Below are positions 42,073 through 51,414 of a stretch of 64,000 nucleotides of DNA, piece after piece. The stretch comes from Victivallis lenta (GTDB lineage: Bacteria > Verrucomicrobiota > Lentisphaeria > Victivallales > Victivallaceae): assembly GCF_009695545.1 (NCBI RefSeq), contig NZ_VUNS01000002.1, forward strand, positions 1 through 64,000, written 5' to 3'. Position numbers and translations under genes: made by a program. Position 1 is the first letter of the stretch. Each line of letters starts with the position of its first letter. The notes below the pieces were generated by a model. It searched no databases. It saw only the letters and a program-made list of their open reading frames with translations, and was not told the DNA's origin.

Positions 42073-42119
42073 GAAAACGAATGGAATGCACCGATGAATT
42101 CGGATTATGGAGGGTTTTT

Positions 42120-44108
42120 ATGAAAAAAGAAAAAAAGAAACGGCTGCACCGCATTGCCGAGCGGGCGAAGGTGCGCCGCGAACGGAAACTCGAGACGGTG
42201 AACGGGAAAATCACGATCACGCACTCCGGGTTCGGTTTTGTGACGCTGCCGGAGAACGAGCAGGGCGAAAAGCCGGAGGATGTCTTCATTCCGCCGCAGT
42301 TCGTCGGAGACGCGATGGACGGCGACGACGTGAAAGTCGCGCTTCTGCCGCCGCGCGACGACCACCCCGGCGACCGCGACAGGGGGCCGGCCGGGAAAGT
42401 CATCGAAGTAATCGGCCGGAACCGTGAGGAGCTGGTCGGGGAACTGCTGGCCGGGCACCGGGTCCGGCCGCTCAACAAGCGCATGCCGGACGAAATCGAG
42501 ATATCCGGTTCCCGGAACGGCGCCAAACGGGGCGACTGGGTGAAGGTCAAACTGCTGAGCCATGAGGACGGTGTCTGGCGCGGCGCGGTCCGTAGGGTGC
42601 TCGGGCGCGCCGGCGTCATCGCCGCCGACCTCGACGCCGTCATGGCGGAATACGATCTGGCCCCGGTTTACTCCGCGAAGGATGACGAGGAGGCCGCGAA
42701 AATCGAGCCGCGGGAGATTGCGCGCGAAGATCATACCGGCGCGCTGACGCTGACCATCGACCCCTTCGACGCGAAGGATTTCGACGATGCGCTGTCGATT
42801 GCGCCCGGCGAAAAGCCGTCCGAAGTCGTGATCGGCGTGCATATCTCCGACGTGGCCGCCTTCATCGCGCCGAAGTCGAAGTTCGACAAGCAGGCCGAAA
42901 AGCGTTCGTTCAGCTGCTACCTGCCGGGACGGACGCTGCCGATGCTGCCGAAGGCGCTGACCGCGAAGATCAGTCTGCAGGCCGGCGTGAACTCCAATGC
43001 GCACTCGGTGTTCCTGACGGTCGAGAAGGAGACGGGGCGGGTCGTCTCGTTCCGCCGCTGCCACACGGTCGTCAAAGTCGATCACCGGCTCAACTATGAA
43101 GAGGTGCAGGAGTTCCTCGATCACGGCAAAGCACCGGCCGACTGGTCGGACGGGCTCAAAAAGGAGCTCCGGCTCATGCTCGACGTAACCCGGAACATGC
43201 GGAAATACCGCAAGGCGGCGGAAGGCTTCATCGAACTCGACCTTCCCGAAGTCCGCGTACTCTGCAGCGAGGCCGACAACAAGATCCTCGGCATGGTTTC
43301 GAAAATGCCGCGCGAGTCGGAACAGCTGGTCGAGGAGTGCATGCTCGCTGCCAATTCAGCCGTCGGCACCGAACTCGGCGAAAAGGGAATCGCCGGAATC
43401 TACCGCGTCCACCCGCAGCCGGACCCCGAGAAAATCGCAGAATTCACCGGCATCATGGAGGACTCTTTCGGGCTCACTCCGGGCGACCTGACCGAGCGCA
43501 AGGCGTGCAACGCCTTTCTGGCCGGGCTGCCGGACGATCCGCGCCGGCCGGTGATCCTGAGTTTGATGCTGCGGTCGATGCCGCGCGCGTATTACCTCGA
43601 AAAACCGGCGCTGCACTTCGGGCTCGGCAAAACCCGTTACGCCCATTTCACGAGCCCGATCCGGCGTTACCCGGACCTCATCGTGCATCAGCAGCTCTGG
43701 AATTACGACACGAAAACGCGCACCCGCACCGCGGCGACCATGACCCGCGTGGCGGCCGACTGTTCGATGAAGGAGGAGAACAACGACGCCGCCTACTTCG
43801 CCGCGAACGACCGGCTCAAGCTCCGTTATCTGGAGGAGCGCCTCGACGCCGGGCTCGACAATTTCTACGAAGGGGTGATCGTCAAGGTCGTCGCGAACGG
43901 AATTCAGGTCGATATCCGCGCGCTCGGCATGTACGGCTTCGTCGAACGCGAACGGCTGCCGGGGGAATTCCGCCGCAGCGAATTCGGCTTCCGGCAGGAG
44001 CGCGGGCACAAGAACTACAAGCCGGGCGATTTCATCTATCTGCAGCTGTCGCATATCGATTTCGCGCGCGGCACCGCGCTTTTCGTGCCGGCCGGACACG
44101 CGAGGTAG
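42120..44108 (+). CDS. rnr: Ribonuclease R (RNase II/R family 3'-5' exoribonuclease)
   Basis: A 662-residue exoribonuclease. A basic N-terminus (KKEKKKRLHRIAERAKVRR) and a cold-shock-like OB domain (about 25-170) precede the RNB domain (about 205-545), with the catalytic TIDPFDAKDFDDALS carrying the metal-binding aspartates, and HFTSPIRRYPDLIVHQ. An S1 domain ends the protein (FYEGVIVKVVANGIQVDI onward). It degrades structured RNA in the cytoplasm. GGAGGG stands 5 bases before ATG 42120; a start 13 codons earlier lies too close to the promoter. The next gene begins 3 bases after its stop. Confidence 0.94.
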   Translation: MKKEKKKRLHRIAERAKVRRERKLETVNGKITITHSGFGFVTLPENEQGEKPEDVFIPPQFVGDAMDGDDVKVALLPPRDDHPGDRDRGPAGKVIEVIGRNREELVGELLAGHRVRPLNKRMPDEIEISGSRNGAKRGDWVKVKLLSHEDGVWRGAVRRVLGRAGVIAADLDAVMAEYDLAPVYSAKDDEEAAKIEPREIAREDHTGALTLTIDPFDAKDFDDALSIAPGEKPSEVVIGVHISDVAAFIAPKSKFDKQAEKRSFSCYLPGRTLPMLPKALTAKISLQAGVNSNAHSVFLTVEKETGRVVSFRRCHTVVKVDHRLNYEEVQEFLDHGKAPADWSDGLKKELRLMLDVTRNMRKYRKAAEGFIELDLPEVRVLCSEADNKILGMVSKMPRESEQLVEECMLAANSAVGTELGEKGIAGIYRVHPQPDPEKIAEFTGIMEDSFGLTPGDLTERKACNAFLAGLPDDPRRPVILSLMLRSMPRAYYLEKPALHFGLGKTRYAHFTSPIRRYPDLIVHQQLWNYDTKTRTRTAATMTRVAADCSMKEENNDAAYFAANDRLKLRYLEERLDAGLDNFYEGVIVKVVANGIQVDIRALGMYGFVERERLPGEFRRSEFGFRQERGHKNYKPGDFIYLQLSHIDFARGTALFVPAGHAR

Positions 44109-44111
44109 CCG

Positions 44112-44684
44112 ATGAGCCACGGATATTCGATGAAGCATATCGGAATCACGATCGTGATTTCGCTGGCGGTCGTCGTGCTGATCTCCCCGCTGCTGCGGCC
44201 GAAGGGGGACGGCCCGGCGCCGGTCGCGGCCGGGAAAGCGGCCGTCACGCCGGAGCTGCGCGCGGCCGTGCGGGAGTACCGCGATAAAATGACGGCCCTG
44301 TACCGGAGCGCCGAGCTGAAGTATGAAGCCGGAGCACTGCCGCTGAGTGATGTATGGGAGGCGGAGCTCCGCAGCCAGCTCGCGGCGCTCGACGATTTTG
44401 CGCTCGATGCGCCGGCCGGAAGGGACGGCGCCGTCACCCGCGCGGTCGTCACCGCTTACTTCCGGGACGAAATCTACCGGGTGTGGAAGGATAACCTCGC
44501 TGCGCTGGACGAGGATGAACAGTTCCGGATCACCGAAGAATGCTGCTTCGCCCGGATCGAGCTCGCCCGGCGGCTGCCGGAGGCGGCGGACAACGCCGCT
44601 TTCGCCTCCGCCCGCGCCGCCTGGGAGAAGGAGCACAGCGTGGAAAATTTGAAGAAGATGTTTGATGCGGAAATAGAAAAATGA
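44112..44684 (+). CDS. Single-pass membrane protein of unknown function
   Basis: A 190-residue protein. One N-terminal helix (IGITIVISLAVVVLISPLL, residues 10-28) anchors a mostly helical, charged domain (VREYRDKMTALYRSAELKYEAG, then FRITEECCFARIELARR). I recognise no family. It lies 3 bases after rnr and overlaps the GH63-like gene by 4 (ATGA, 44681-44684), so it belongs to that operon. The topology (short basic inside, long domain outside) suggests a periplasmic domain. Confidence 0.6.
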   Translation: MSHGYSMKHIGITIVISLAVVVLISPLLRPKGDGPAPVAAGKAAVTPELRAAVREYRDKMTALYRSAELKYEAGALPLSDVWEAELRSQLAALDDFALDAPAGRDGAVTRAVVTAYFRDEIYRVWKDNLAALDEDEQFRITEECCFARIELARRLPEAADNAAFASARAAWEKEHSVENLKKMFDAEIEK

Positions 44685-47332
44685 ACGATTTGCACCGGCT
44701 TGACGGCTTTCACGACCTCACTCTGCCGGAGTGGGGCCCTTACTCGAAAAAATATTTCGGAATCTCCCACCTCGCCGACCGGGAAAACGGCATGCGGTTC
44801 GATTTCACGGTCGCGCCCGCCATTTACCGGCGGCAGCTCGGGGTGCCGGACGCGCTGCGTCCCTCCGGCTATCTGCCGTGGGACGTCTCCGCGGATCTCG
44901 AGGATTACAGCTGCCGCCAGCAGCTCGAATCGAAGGACCGCATTTATGCGGACGTGCGGTTCGCGCGGATCACGGACCGGGTGCGGCTGGTCGAATGCCG
45001 CTGCGTGAACAACTCCGAGCTGGCGGCGGCGTTCGGCGTCCATCTGCTTTCGAGCCTGGAAGCGCCTCCCGAAAAGCGGGTCGTCCCGGTTCTGCCGGAG
45101 GGAGTAGTCTGGCTCGACTCGCTCGACCACGCCGGGCTTCTCCGGGCAAAGATGCGTCCGCAGGACAATCTGGTCTACGACGGGCTGCGGCGCGGCGAAC
45201 TCCGCATATCCGGCACGGTCCGCGGCGGCTGCATCGAGTGGGGGGAAGAGGCGGGCGACCGGCTGCGCTTCCGGCTGCCGTCCCCGGTCGCCGGACCGAC
45301 CGTCGCGGCGCTCCGCTGCCGCGTCCCGGCCGGGAAAACGGCTGAACTTCTCATCAACGGCGTTGCGGCCGCGATTGCGGGAACCGGAGAGTGGGAGCTG
45401 GTCACGGCGGGACTTCCCGCCGTCGAAGCCGGGGAGCTTGAGCTTGTTTCAACCGGCGGCGCCGCGTGGCGGATTGACGGCATCGCCGTCGGCGCCCGGG
45501 CCGCGGAGAGCGCTTTCGTTCCGGCGGAGATGAGCGTAACGCCTGAAATCGCGCCGGGGCCTGTCCCGAACAGCCGGATTCTTTCGTACCAATCGGTCGC
45601 CCCGGTTTACGGCATCCTCTGGAGCTTCGATTCGGATTTCGTGCGCCACTACCGCGCAAGGTCGATGAACGAGGTCCTGCTTTACAACGACGAGGTTCAC
45701 CAGCCGTTCTTCGGCGGCAGCGCCCTGCGCGAAGGGGAAGAGGAGTGGGTCGATGCCGTCATGCAGCCGCTCGTGGCGCCTCCGGGACAGTCGGTGACGG
45801 TCTACGCCGTGGTCTGTTCCGGCTCGCGCGGCGAGGTTGAAACGGCCCTGCGCGAAGCGGCGGAGAACAAGCCGCGCTTTCCGGAAATGGCGGAGGAGTC
45901 GCGCCGGAGAAGCTTCCGGGCCGAGTCGACCGAAGCCGGCGCGCCCTATCGGTTCAGCCGGGAACGGCTCGCGGCGGTCACGCTGACCAACGTGGTTTTC
46001 CCGACCTGGTTCAAGGGGCAGAATGTCAGGCACCATGCGCCGGGGCGGCGCTGGAACTGCCTCTACACCTGGGACTCCGGCTTCATCGGGCTCGGGCTGC
46101 TTGAGCTCGGAACCCGGCTCGCGGTCGAGAACCTGAACGCCTACCTGACCGGTCCGGAGGATGACGAATGCGCGTTCATCCATCACGGCTCCCCGGTTCC
46201 GGTGCAGTTCTATTTGTTCGCCGAGCTGATGAACCGGACCGGCGACCGGGAGCTGGCGAAGTACTTCTACCCGAAACTCCGTCATTACTACCGGTTCATG
46301 GCGGGCCGCGCGCCCTCTTCGACCATGCGCGGCAGCGGGCGCAATACGCTGATCCGCAGCTGGGACTATTTTTATAATTCGGGCGGCTGGGACGATTACC
46401 CGCCGCAGCTCTACATCCACGCGCACAAGCTGCACGACGCGGCTCCGGCCGTCGGCAGCTCGCACGTGATCCGCGCCGCGAAGATCCTGCGCGGCACGGC
46501 CGCCGAGCTCGGCATTGAGGACGACATCGGCATGTACAACGCCGATATCGCGATGCTCGAAGGGCTGCTTCAGAAAGAGTCGTGGGACGAGGCTGCCGGC
46601 GTTTTCAGCTACGTCCGGCACGACGCCGGAGACCGGCCGTGCGGGATTCTCCGGCACGAGAGCGGCGCAAACTTCAATCTCGGGCTCGACGGCGCCGCGC
46701 CGCTGCTGGCCGGCATCTGCACGCCGGAACAGAAGGAGGCGCTCTGGCGGCGGCTTGAAAGCCCGGACCACTGCTGGACGCCCTGCGGAATTTCAACCGT
46801 CGACCGCAGCGCGCCGTACTACCGGCAGGACGGTTACTGGAACGGTTCGATCTGGATGCCGCACCAGTGGTTCTTCTGGAAGGCGGCGCTCGACGACGGC
46901 CGGGCCGACTTCGCGTGGCGGATCGCCCGGACCGCGCTCACCGTATACGAGCGCGAAACGGCCGAATCACGCGGCTGCTACGAGCACTTCACGATCGCGG
47001 CCGGGCGCGGCGGCGGCTGGCACCATTTTTCAGCGCTTTCGTGTCCGGTGCTGGCCTGGTTCGGGGCGTATTTCGTGCCGGGGCGGCTGACGGGCGGCCT
47101 CGAAGCCGCCATCCGGGAGTTTTCGGCCGGGGAAAACGAATGGCGCGCGTCGCTCGAGATCGGCGGTTATCCGGGTGAAGGGAATGCGACCTTCCTCGCC
47201 GTGACCGGTCCGGGCGAATGGCGCGCAAGGTACGGCAATCGGGAGTATCCGGTGCGCGGCCGCGTTCCGGGCACGGTCGAATTCGATCTTCCGCGCGGCA
47301 GTTCGGGAGCGCTGGTGCTCCGCCAGGCTTGA
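44681..47332 (+). CDS. GH63-like (trehalase/glucosidase-fold) glycoside hydrolase
   Basis: An 883-residue enzyme. The N-terminal two-fifths is beta-rich (FDFTVAPAIYRRQLGVPDAL and later strands). The C-terminal (alpha/alpha)6 barrel (about 425-830) has RRWNCLYTWDSGFIGLGLLELG, where the aspartate of TWDSGF matches the GH63 general-acid region. It also has SWDYFYNSGGWDDYPPQ and YYRQDGYWNGSIWMPHQW, and ESRGCYEHF supplies the likely base Glu. Related clan GH-G enzymes cleave alpha-glucosides. There is no signal peptide, so it should act in the cytoplasm. The substrate is unknown; no transporter adjoins it. Confidence 0.72.
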   Translation: MNDLHRLDGFHDLTLPEWGPYSKKYFGISHLADRENGMRFDFTVAPAIYRRQLGVPDALRPSGYLPWDVSADLEDYSCRQQLESKDRIYADVRFARITDRVRLVECRCVNNSELAAAFGVHLLSSLEAPPEKRVVPVLPEGVVWLDSLDHAGLLRAKMRPQDNLVYDGLRRGELRISGTVRGGCIEWGEEAGDRLRFRLPSPVAGPTVAALRCRVPAGKTAELLINGVAAAIAGTGEWELVTAGLPAVEAGELELVSTGGAAWRIDGIAVGARAAESAFVPAEMSVTPEIAPGPVPNSRILSYQSVAPVYGILWSFDSDFVRHYRARSMNEVLLYNDEVHQPFFGGSALREGEEEWVDAVMQPLVAPPGQSVTVYAVVCSGSRGEVETALREAAENKPRFPEMAEESRRRSFRAESTEAGAPYRFSRERLAAVTLTNVVFPTWFKGQNVRHHAPGRRWNCLYTWDSGFIGLGLLELGTRLAVENLNAYLTGPEDDECAFIHHGSPVPVQFYLFAELMNRTGDRELAKYFYPKLRHYYRFMAGRAPSSTMRGSGRNTLIRSWDYFYNSGGWDDYPPQLYIHAHKLHDAAPAVGSSHVIRAAKILRGTAAELGIEDDIGMYNADIAMLEGLLQKESWDEAAGVFSYVRHDAGDRPCGILRHESGANFNLGLDGAAPLLAGICTPEQKEALWRRLESPDHCWTPCGISTVDRSAPYYRQDGYWNGSIWMPHQWFFWKAALDDGRADFAWRIARTALTVYERETAESRGCYEHFTIAAGRGGGWHHFSALSCPVLAWFGAYFVPGRLTGGLEAAIREFSAGENEWRASLEIGGYPGEGNATFLAVTGPGEWRARYGNREYPVRGRVPGTVEFDLPRGSSGALVLRQA

Positions 47333-47351
47333 AGAAATCGCGCATTCCTCC

Positions 47352-47380
47352 TTGCGTTATCGGGTCTGAAGGTGTATATT
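47352..47380 (+). promoter_or_regulatory. Sigma70-type promoter of the HD hydrolase-kinase operon
   Basis: TTGCGT (47352-47357), 17 bases, TATATT (47375-47380). Predicted start near 47388, so the GTG at 47372 cannot be used and ATG 47408 is the real start. Confidence 0.6.
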
Positions 47381-47407
47381 CCACAGGATCAAACGGAAGG
47401 CGGCGGA

Positions 47408-48013
47408 ATGGACGAAAAGCGCGTGGAAGAGTGGGCGGTGAAGTGGATCGGGGAGAACCTCGATCCGCGCCGTTGGTGCTACCATCACCTCGGGCACGTC
47501 CGGGACGTTGTGGCCGATGCCGCCGAGTTCGGGCGCCTCTCCGGGCTGCCGGAGCCTGAGCTGTCGCTGCTGCGCGCTGCCGGCTGGCTGCACGATACGG
47601 GTTATGCGATCGATCCCGCAAACCACGAAGAGGCCTCGGCGCGCAAGGCGCAGGAAGTTCTGCCGCAGCTCGGCTGCACCCCGGAGGAAACCCTGCGCGT
47701 CACCGGCCTGATCCGGGCCACCAGCCTCGAGCGGGAACCGGCGGAGCTGGCGGAGCGGATCATGCGCGATGCCGACATCGGCCGGCTCGGCACGGCGGAT
47801 TTCGTCGGCGCCGCGCTCCTGCTGCGGCGCGAGCTGGCCCATTGCGGCCGGCAGTTCACCGATCTGGAATTCTGGCAATTCGAATCCGGCTTTCTCGGGA
47901 AAACGGAATTTTACACAGCCGCCGCCCGGAGACTCCGCGGCGCCGGTCTCGAACGGAACCGCGCCTGGGTCCTCAACGAGGTGGCCCGGCTGGAACGCGA
48001 GGAGAAAGCATGA
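47408..48013 (+). CDS. HD-domain phosphohydrolase
   Basis: A 201-residue HD-superfamily protein. The metal ligands are visible as H of YHHLGHVRDV, H-D of GWLHDTGY and D of RDADIGRLG. Members hydrolyse phosphate esters of nucleotides, including signalling nucleotides; no second domain narrows this down. A purine-rich GGAAGG site precedes ATG 47408. It overlaps the kinase gene by 4 bases (ATGA, 48010-48013), so the two products are made together and may form a signalling unit. Confidence 0.8.
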   Translation: MDEKRVEEWAVKWIGENLDPRRWCYHHLGHVRDVVADAAEFGRLSGLPEPELSLLRAAGWLHDTGYAIDPANHEEASARKAQEVLPQLGCTPEETLRVTGLIRATSLEREPAELAERIMRDADIGRLGTADFVGAALLLRRELAHCGRQFTDLEFWQFESGFLGKTEFYTAAARRLRGAGLERNRAWVLNEVARLEREEKA

Positions 48014-49008
48014 ATACGCTGCGGGTGCTCGAGGGGCGGGAACGGTATGAACTCATTCACCTCATCGCCGAGGGCGGCATGGGGACGGTCTTCAAAGCCA
48101 GGAAGATCGGCGTGGCCGGGTTCGAGAAGGTCGTCGCAATCAAGATGATGCGGAACAAATTTTCGGACAGCGAGGCCTATGTCCGGAATTTCATCAGCGA
48201 GGCGAAGCTCGTCGCGAACCTGATTCACGAGAATATCGTGCAGATCTACCATCTCGACCGCTTCAACGACGTCTACTATTTCGTGATCGAATATGTGGAC
48301 GGCGTATCGCTTTACGAATTCATCGATTTCCACGCCAAGCTGAAAAAGCGCACGCCGCTGGATCTGGCGATCTTCATCGCGGCGCGGGTGGCGCGGGGGC
48401 TGGCCTACGCGCACAGCCGCCGCGGTCCGGACGGCAAACCGCTCGGGATCGTCCACTGCGACGTCTGCCCGCACAACATCCTCATCAACACCGAAGGGGT
48501 GCCGAAAATCACGGATTTCGGCATTGCGCGGATCACTTCGAAGTCCGCGGCGGAGCGGCATGTCTCCGGCAAGCTCGCATTCATGGCGCCGGAGCAGGCG
48601 CGGCTCGAGGAGGTGGATTTCCGGGCGGACCTCTATGCGCTCGGAATCGTCCTCTTCTATATGGTATCGGGCAAAATGGCGCGCGATGTGACGCTGCCGC
48701 CGAACGAGCAGCTGGCTCTGGCGCGCGAAAACCGCATCGACTGGACGCTGCTGCCGGAGGAGCTGCCGGAAGAGGTGGCCGACATGCTCCGCCGCATGCT
48801 GGCGACGGACCCCGGTGAACGCTATTCCGATACGGCGCTTCTGGCGCGCGATCTCGAATATTTCATTTACAAAGACGGCTACGGCCCGACCATCGTCACG
48901 CTGGCCGATTATATGCGCCGGCTGATGCCGGGACGGTTCGGAATCGAGCCGGCCGGCCCCGAAACGATCGGGGACAGCGACCGTACCGTGGTCATAACCC
49001 CGCAATAA
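48010..49008 (+). CDS. Hanks-type Ser/Thr protein kinase with HCD catalytic loop
   Basis: A 332-residue cytoplasmic kinase without a transmembrane or sensor domain. IAEGGMGTVFKA is the glycine-rich loop, K45 in VAIK and the Glu of ISEAKL form the salt bridge, DFG is at 169-171 and MAPEQ is the APE motif. The catalytic loop reads HCDVCPHN (149-156): Asp151 and Asn156 are present but the usual Arg of HRD is Cys150, making it a non-RD kinase, which generally does not need activation-loop phosphorylation. The last 40 residues are a tail ending DSDRTVVITPQ, a possible FHA-binding site. AGGAG precedes the ATG. Confidence 0.87.
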   Translation: MNTLRVLEGRERYELIHLIAEGGMGTVFKARKIGVAGFEKVVAIKMMRNKFSDSEAYVRNFISEAKLVANLIHENIVQIYHLDRFNDVYYFVIEYVDGVSLYEFIDFHAKLKKRTPLDLAIFIAARVARGLAYAHSRRGPDGKPLGIVHCDVCPHNILINTEGVPKITDFGIARITSKSAAERHVSGKLAFMAPEQARLEEVDFRADLYALGIVLFYMVSGKMARDVTLPPNEQLALARENRIDWTLLPEELPEEVADMLRRMLATDPGERYSDTALLARDLEYFIYKDGYGPTIVTLADYMRRLMPGRFGIEPAGPETIGDSDRTVVITPQ

Positions 49009-49023
49009 GAAGGATTTCCGAAT

Positions 49024-49839
49024 ATGACTTTCATGGAGAAGCTCAAGCATTCGTCGCAGGTGAACCGCAGTCTGGTCTGTGTCGGGCTCGACCCGGAACG
49101 CACGAAGCTGCCGGAGTGCGTCCGGGAGAAGGAGCATGCGCTGTTTGAGTTCAACCGCGCGATCATCGACGCGACCGCCGACTGGGTCTGCGCCTACAAG
49201 CCGCAGGCCGCCTATTACGCCGGGCAGAACGCCGACGAGGATCTGAAGCTGACCATCGATTACATCCATGAGCGCGCGCCGGAGATTCCGGTGATCCTCG
49301 ATGTGAAGCGCGGCGATATCGGTTCGACCGCGACGATGTACGCGAAGGAGGCATTCGAGCGCTACAACGCCGACGCCGTGACGGTCAACCCGTACATGGG
49401 GTTCGATACCCTGAAACCGTTCCTCGACCATGCCGACAAAGGGGTCATCATCCTCTGCCGCACCTCAAACCCGAATTCGGGCGACCTGCAGAACCTGGTC
49501 TGCGGCGGAAAGATGGTTTATGAGCACGTCGCGCTGCTGGCCCGCGACAGGTGGAACTACAACGGCAACGCGGCGCTGGTGATCGGGGCGACCTATCCGG
49601 AAGAGCTGCGGCATGTCCGCGAGCTCTGCCCCGACATGCCGTTTCTCGTGCCGGGCGTCGGCGCGCAGGGCGGCGACGTCGAGAAGGTCGTGAAGTTCGG
49701 CTGCGACCGGACCGGGCACGGCATCGTGATCAACTCGTCGCGCGGCATCATCTACGCCGATAAAACCGAAAACTTTGCCGCGGGAGCGGGGAACGCCGCG
49801 CGCGAACTGCGCGACCTCGTGAACTCCTTCCGCGACTGA
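49024..49839 (+). CDS. pyrF: Orotidine 5'-phosphate decarboxylase, type 2
   Basis: A 271-residue TIM-barrel enzyme converting OMP to UMP. VCVGLDPERTKLP near the start and ILDVKRGDIGSTA with K95 define the long (type 2) PyrF family of about 270-280 residues, as opposed to the 230-residue E. coli type. LVPGVGAQGGD and INSSRGIIYA form the phosphate-binding end. It follows the kinase gene by 15 bases with AGAAGGA as ribosome site. der follows by 15 bases. Confidence 0.94.
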   Translation: MTFMEKLKHSSQVNRSLVCVGLDPERTKLPECVREKEHALFEFNRAIIDATADWVCAYKPQAAYYAGQNADEDLKLTIDYIHERAPEIPVILDVKRGDIGSTATMYAKEAFERYNADAVTVNPYMGFDTLKPFLDHADKGVIILCRTSNPNSGDLQNLVCGGKMVYEHVALLARDRWNYNGNAALVIGATYPEELRHVRELCPDMPFLVPGVGAQGGDVEKVVKFGCDRTGHGIVINSSRGIIYADKTENFAAGAGNAARELRDLVNSFRD

Positions 49840-49854
49840 ACAGAAAGAACCGTT

Positions 49855-51414
49855 ATGCCGATCACATCAGGACCGGAAACTAAAAAAAGCGCCGCGCTGC
49901 CGACCATCGCGATCGTCGGCCGCCCGAACGTCGGGAAGTCGTCGCTGTTCAACGCGATCGTCGGACGGCGGGTTTCGATCGTGCATGAGATGCCCGGCGT
50001 GACCCGCGACCGCGTCGTGGCGCCGCTTGCGCGCGGCGTCCGCCGCTTTCAGCTCATCGACACGGGCGGGCTCGGGATGCTGCCGGGCGAAAGCCGCAAG
50101 GTCGACGTCTGGGACAGCCGAATCGCCGACCAGGTCAAGGTCGCCGTGGAGGACGCCGACGTGCTGATTTTCGTCGCGAACGTCCAGGACGGCGTCGTGA
50201 ACCTCGACGAGGAGGTCGCCCGCAAGCTGCGCGAATCCGGCAAGCCGGTGCTGCTGGCCGCCAACAAGTGCGACAATCCGGCGCTGGCCGACCAGGCGGT
50301 GGAGTTCATGCGGCTCGGTTTCGCCGAAGTGTACCCGGTGTCGTGTCTGCACCGGAACGGCGTGAATGCGCTGGTCGAATCCGCGATCGGGCTGCTGCCC
50401 GAGACGGAGCGCCCGCGGGAAGACGGCGGCGTGGACGGGCTTGACTCCGAAAATATCGCCCGCAAGCTCAACATCGCCGTGGTCGGCCGCCCGAACGTCG
50501 GCAAATCCTCTCTCGTGAACGCGCTGCTCGGCGAGGAGCGCGTCATGGTCAGTGATGTGGCCGGGACCACCCGCGATGCAATCGATGTCGACTTCGAGCT
50601 GCGTTTCCGCGGTGCAATGCATCCGGCCACGCTGGTCGATACGGCCGGGCTGCGCAAAACCGCCAAGGTCGACACGGTCGTCGAATATTTCAGCGTGATG
50701 CGTGCGAAGAGCGCGATCGAGCGGGCGGATTTGATTTTATTCGTCGTCGAGGCGAGTCCCGACGGCGTGACCGCGCAGGACCGCCGCATCGCCGGGCTGA
50801 TCCAGCAGTCCGGCAAGGGGTGCGTCCTGGTGGCGAACAAATTCGACGTCTACAAGGAGACGTACAAGGTCAAGCAGATGGAGTCCGAGGTCCGCTACTC
50901 GCTGCCCGGCATGAATTATGCGCCGCTTGTTTTCGTGAGCGCGCGCGACCGCTGGAACCTCGACGGGCTGCTGGACCGGATCGCCGGGGTCATGGAGCAG
51001 CTTGAGCTGAAGATTCCGACCGGCGTGCTGAACCGGGTCATCACGGACGCCTTCGAGGGGCATACGCCGCCGGTGGTCGGCGCGGCTCCGCTGAAGCTCT
51101 TTTACGCGTCGATGATCGGCATGACGCCGCCCCGGATTCTGTTGTTCGTGAACAATCCGAAATATTGCGCGGACAACTACCTGACGTTTCTCCGGAATGT
51201 GGTGCGCAACGCGTTCGACCTCTCGGGGCTCCCGATCGAGATCGAGCTGCGCGAACGGCCCAAAAAGGTCCTGAGCATCCGCAGCGAGCCGGGGATGCCG
51301 CGGAAGCGCGGTTCCCGCAAGCCCGCCGCCGCGCCGGAGAAAAAGTCAGGGAAACCCGCCGCAGGAAAATCCGCGCCCCGTAAGGGCGCACCGAAAAAGA
51401 GAGGGAGAAAATGA
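49855..51414 (+). CDS. der: GTPase Der (EngA), 50S ribosome assembly
   Basis: A 519-residue double-Era GTPase. The two G domains each have GRPNVGKSS (22-30 and about 209), DTGGLG and DTAGLR as G3, and NKCD and NKFD as G4. The KH-like domain begins near 385 (GVLNRVITDAFEGHTPPV). The C-terminal tail after about 480 is long and Lys/Ala/Pro-rich (KSGKPAAGKSAPRKGAPKKR), more than in E. coli, and may touch rRNA. It overlaps the following gene by 4 bases (ATGA, 51411-51414). Confidence 0.95.
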   Translation: MPITSGPETKKSAALPTIAIVGRPNVGKSSLFNAIVGRRVSIVHEMPGVTRDRVVAPLARGVRRFQLIDTGGLGMLPGESRKVDVWDSRIADQVKVAVEDADVLIFVANVQDGVVNLDEEVARKLRESGKPVLLAANKCDNPALADQAVEFMRLGFAEVYPVSCLHRNGVNALVESAIGLLPETERPREDGGVDGLDSENIARKLNIAVVGRPNVGKSSLVNALLGEERVMVSDVAGTTRDAIDVDFELRFRGAMHPATLVDTAGLRKTAKVDTVVEYFSVMRAKSAIERADLILFVVEASPDGVTAQDRRIAGLIQQSGKGCVLVANKFDVYKETYKVKQMESEVRYSLPGMNYAPLVFVSARDRWNLDGLLDRIAGVMEQLELKIPTGVLNRVITDAFEGHTPPVVGAAPLKLFYASMIGMTPPRILLFVNNPKYCADNYLTFLRNVVRNAFDLSGLPIEIELRERPKKVLSIRSEPGMPRKRGSRKPAAAPEKKSGKPAAGKSAPRKGAPKKRGRK

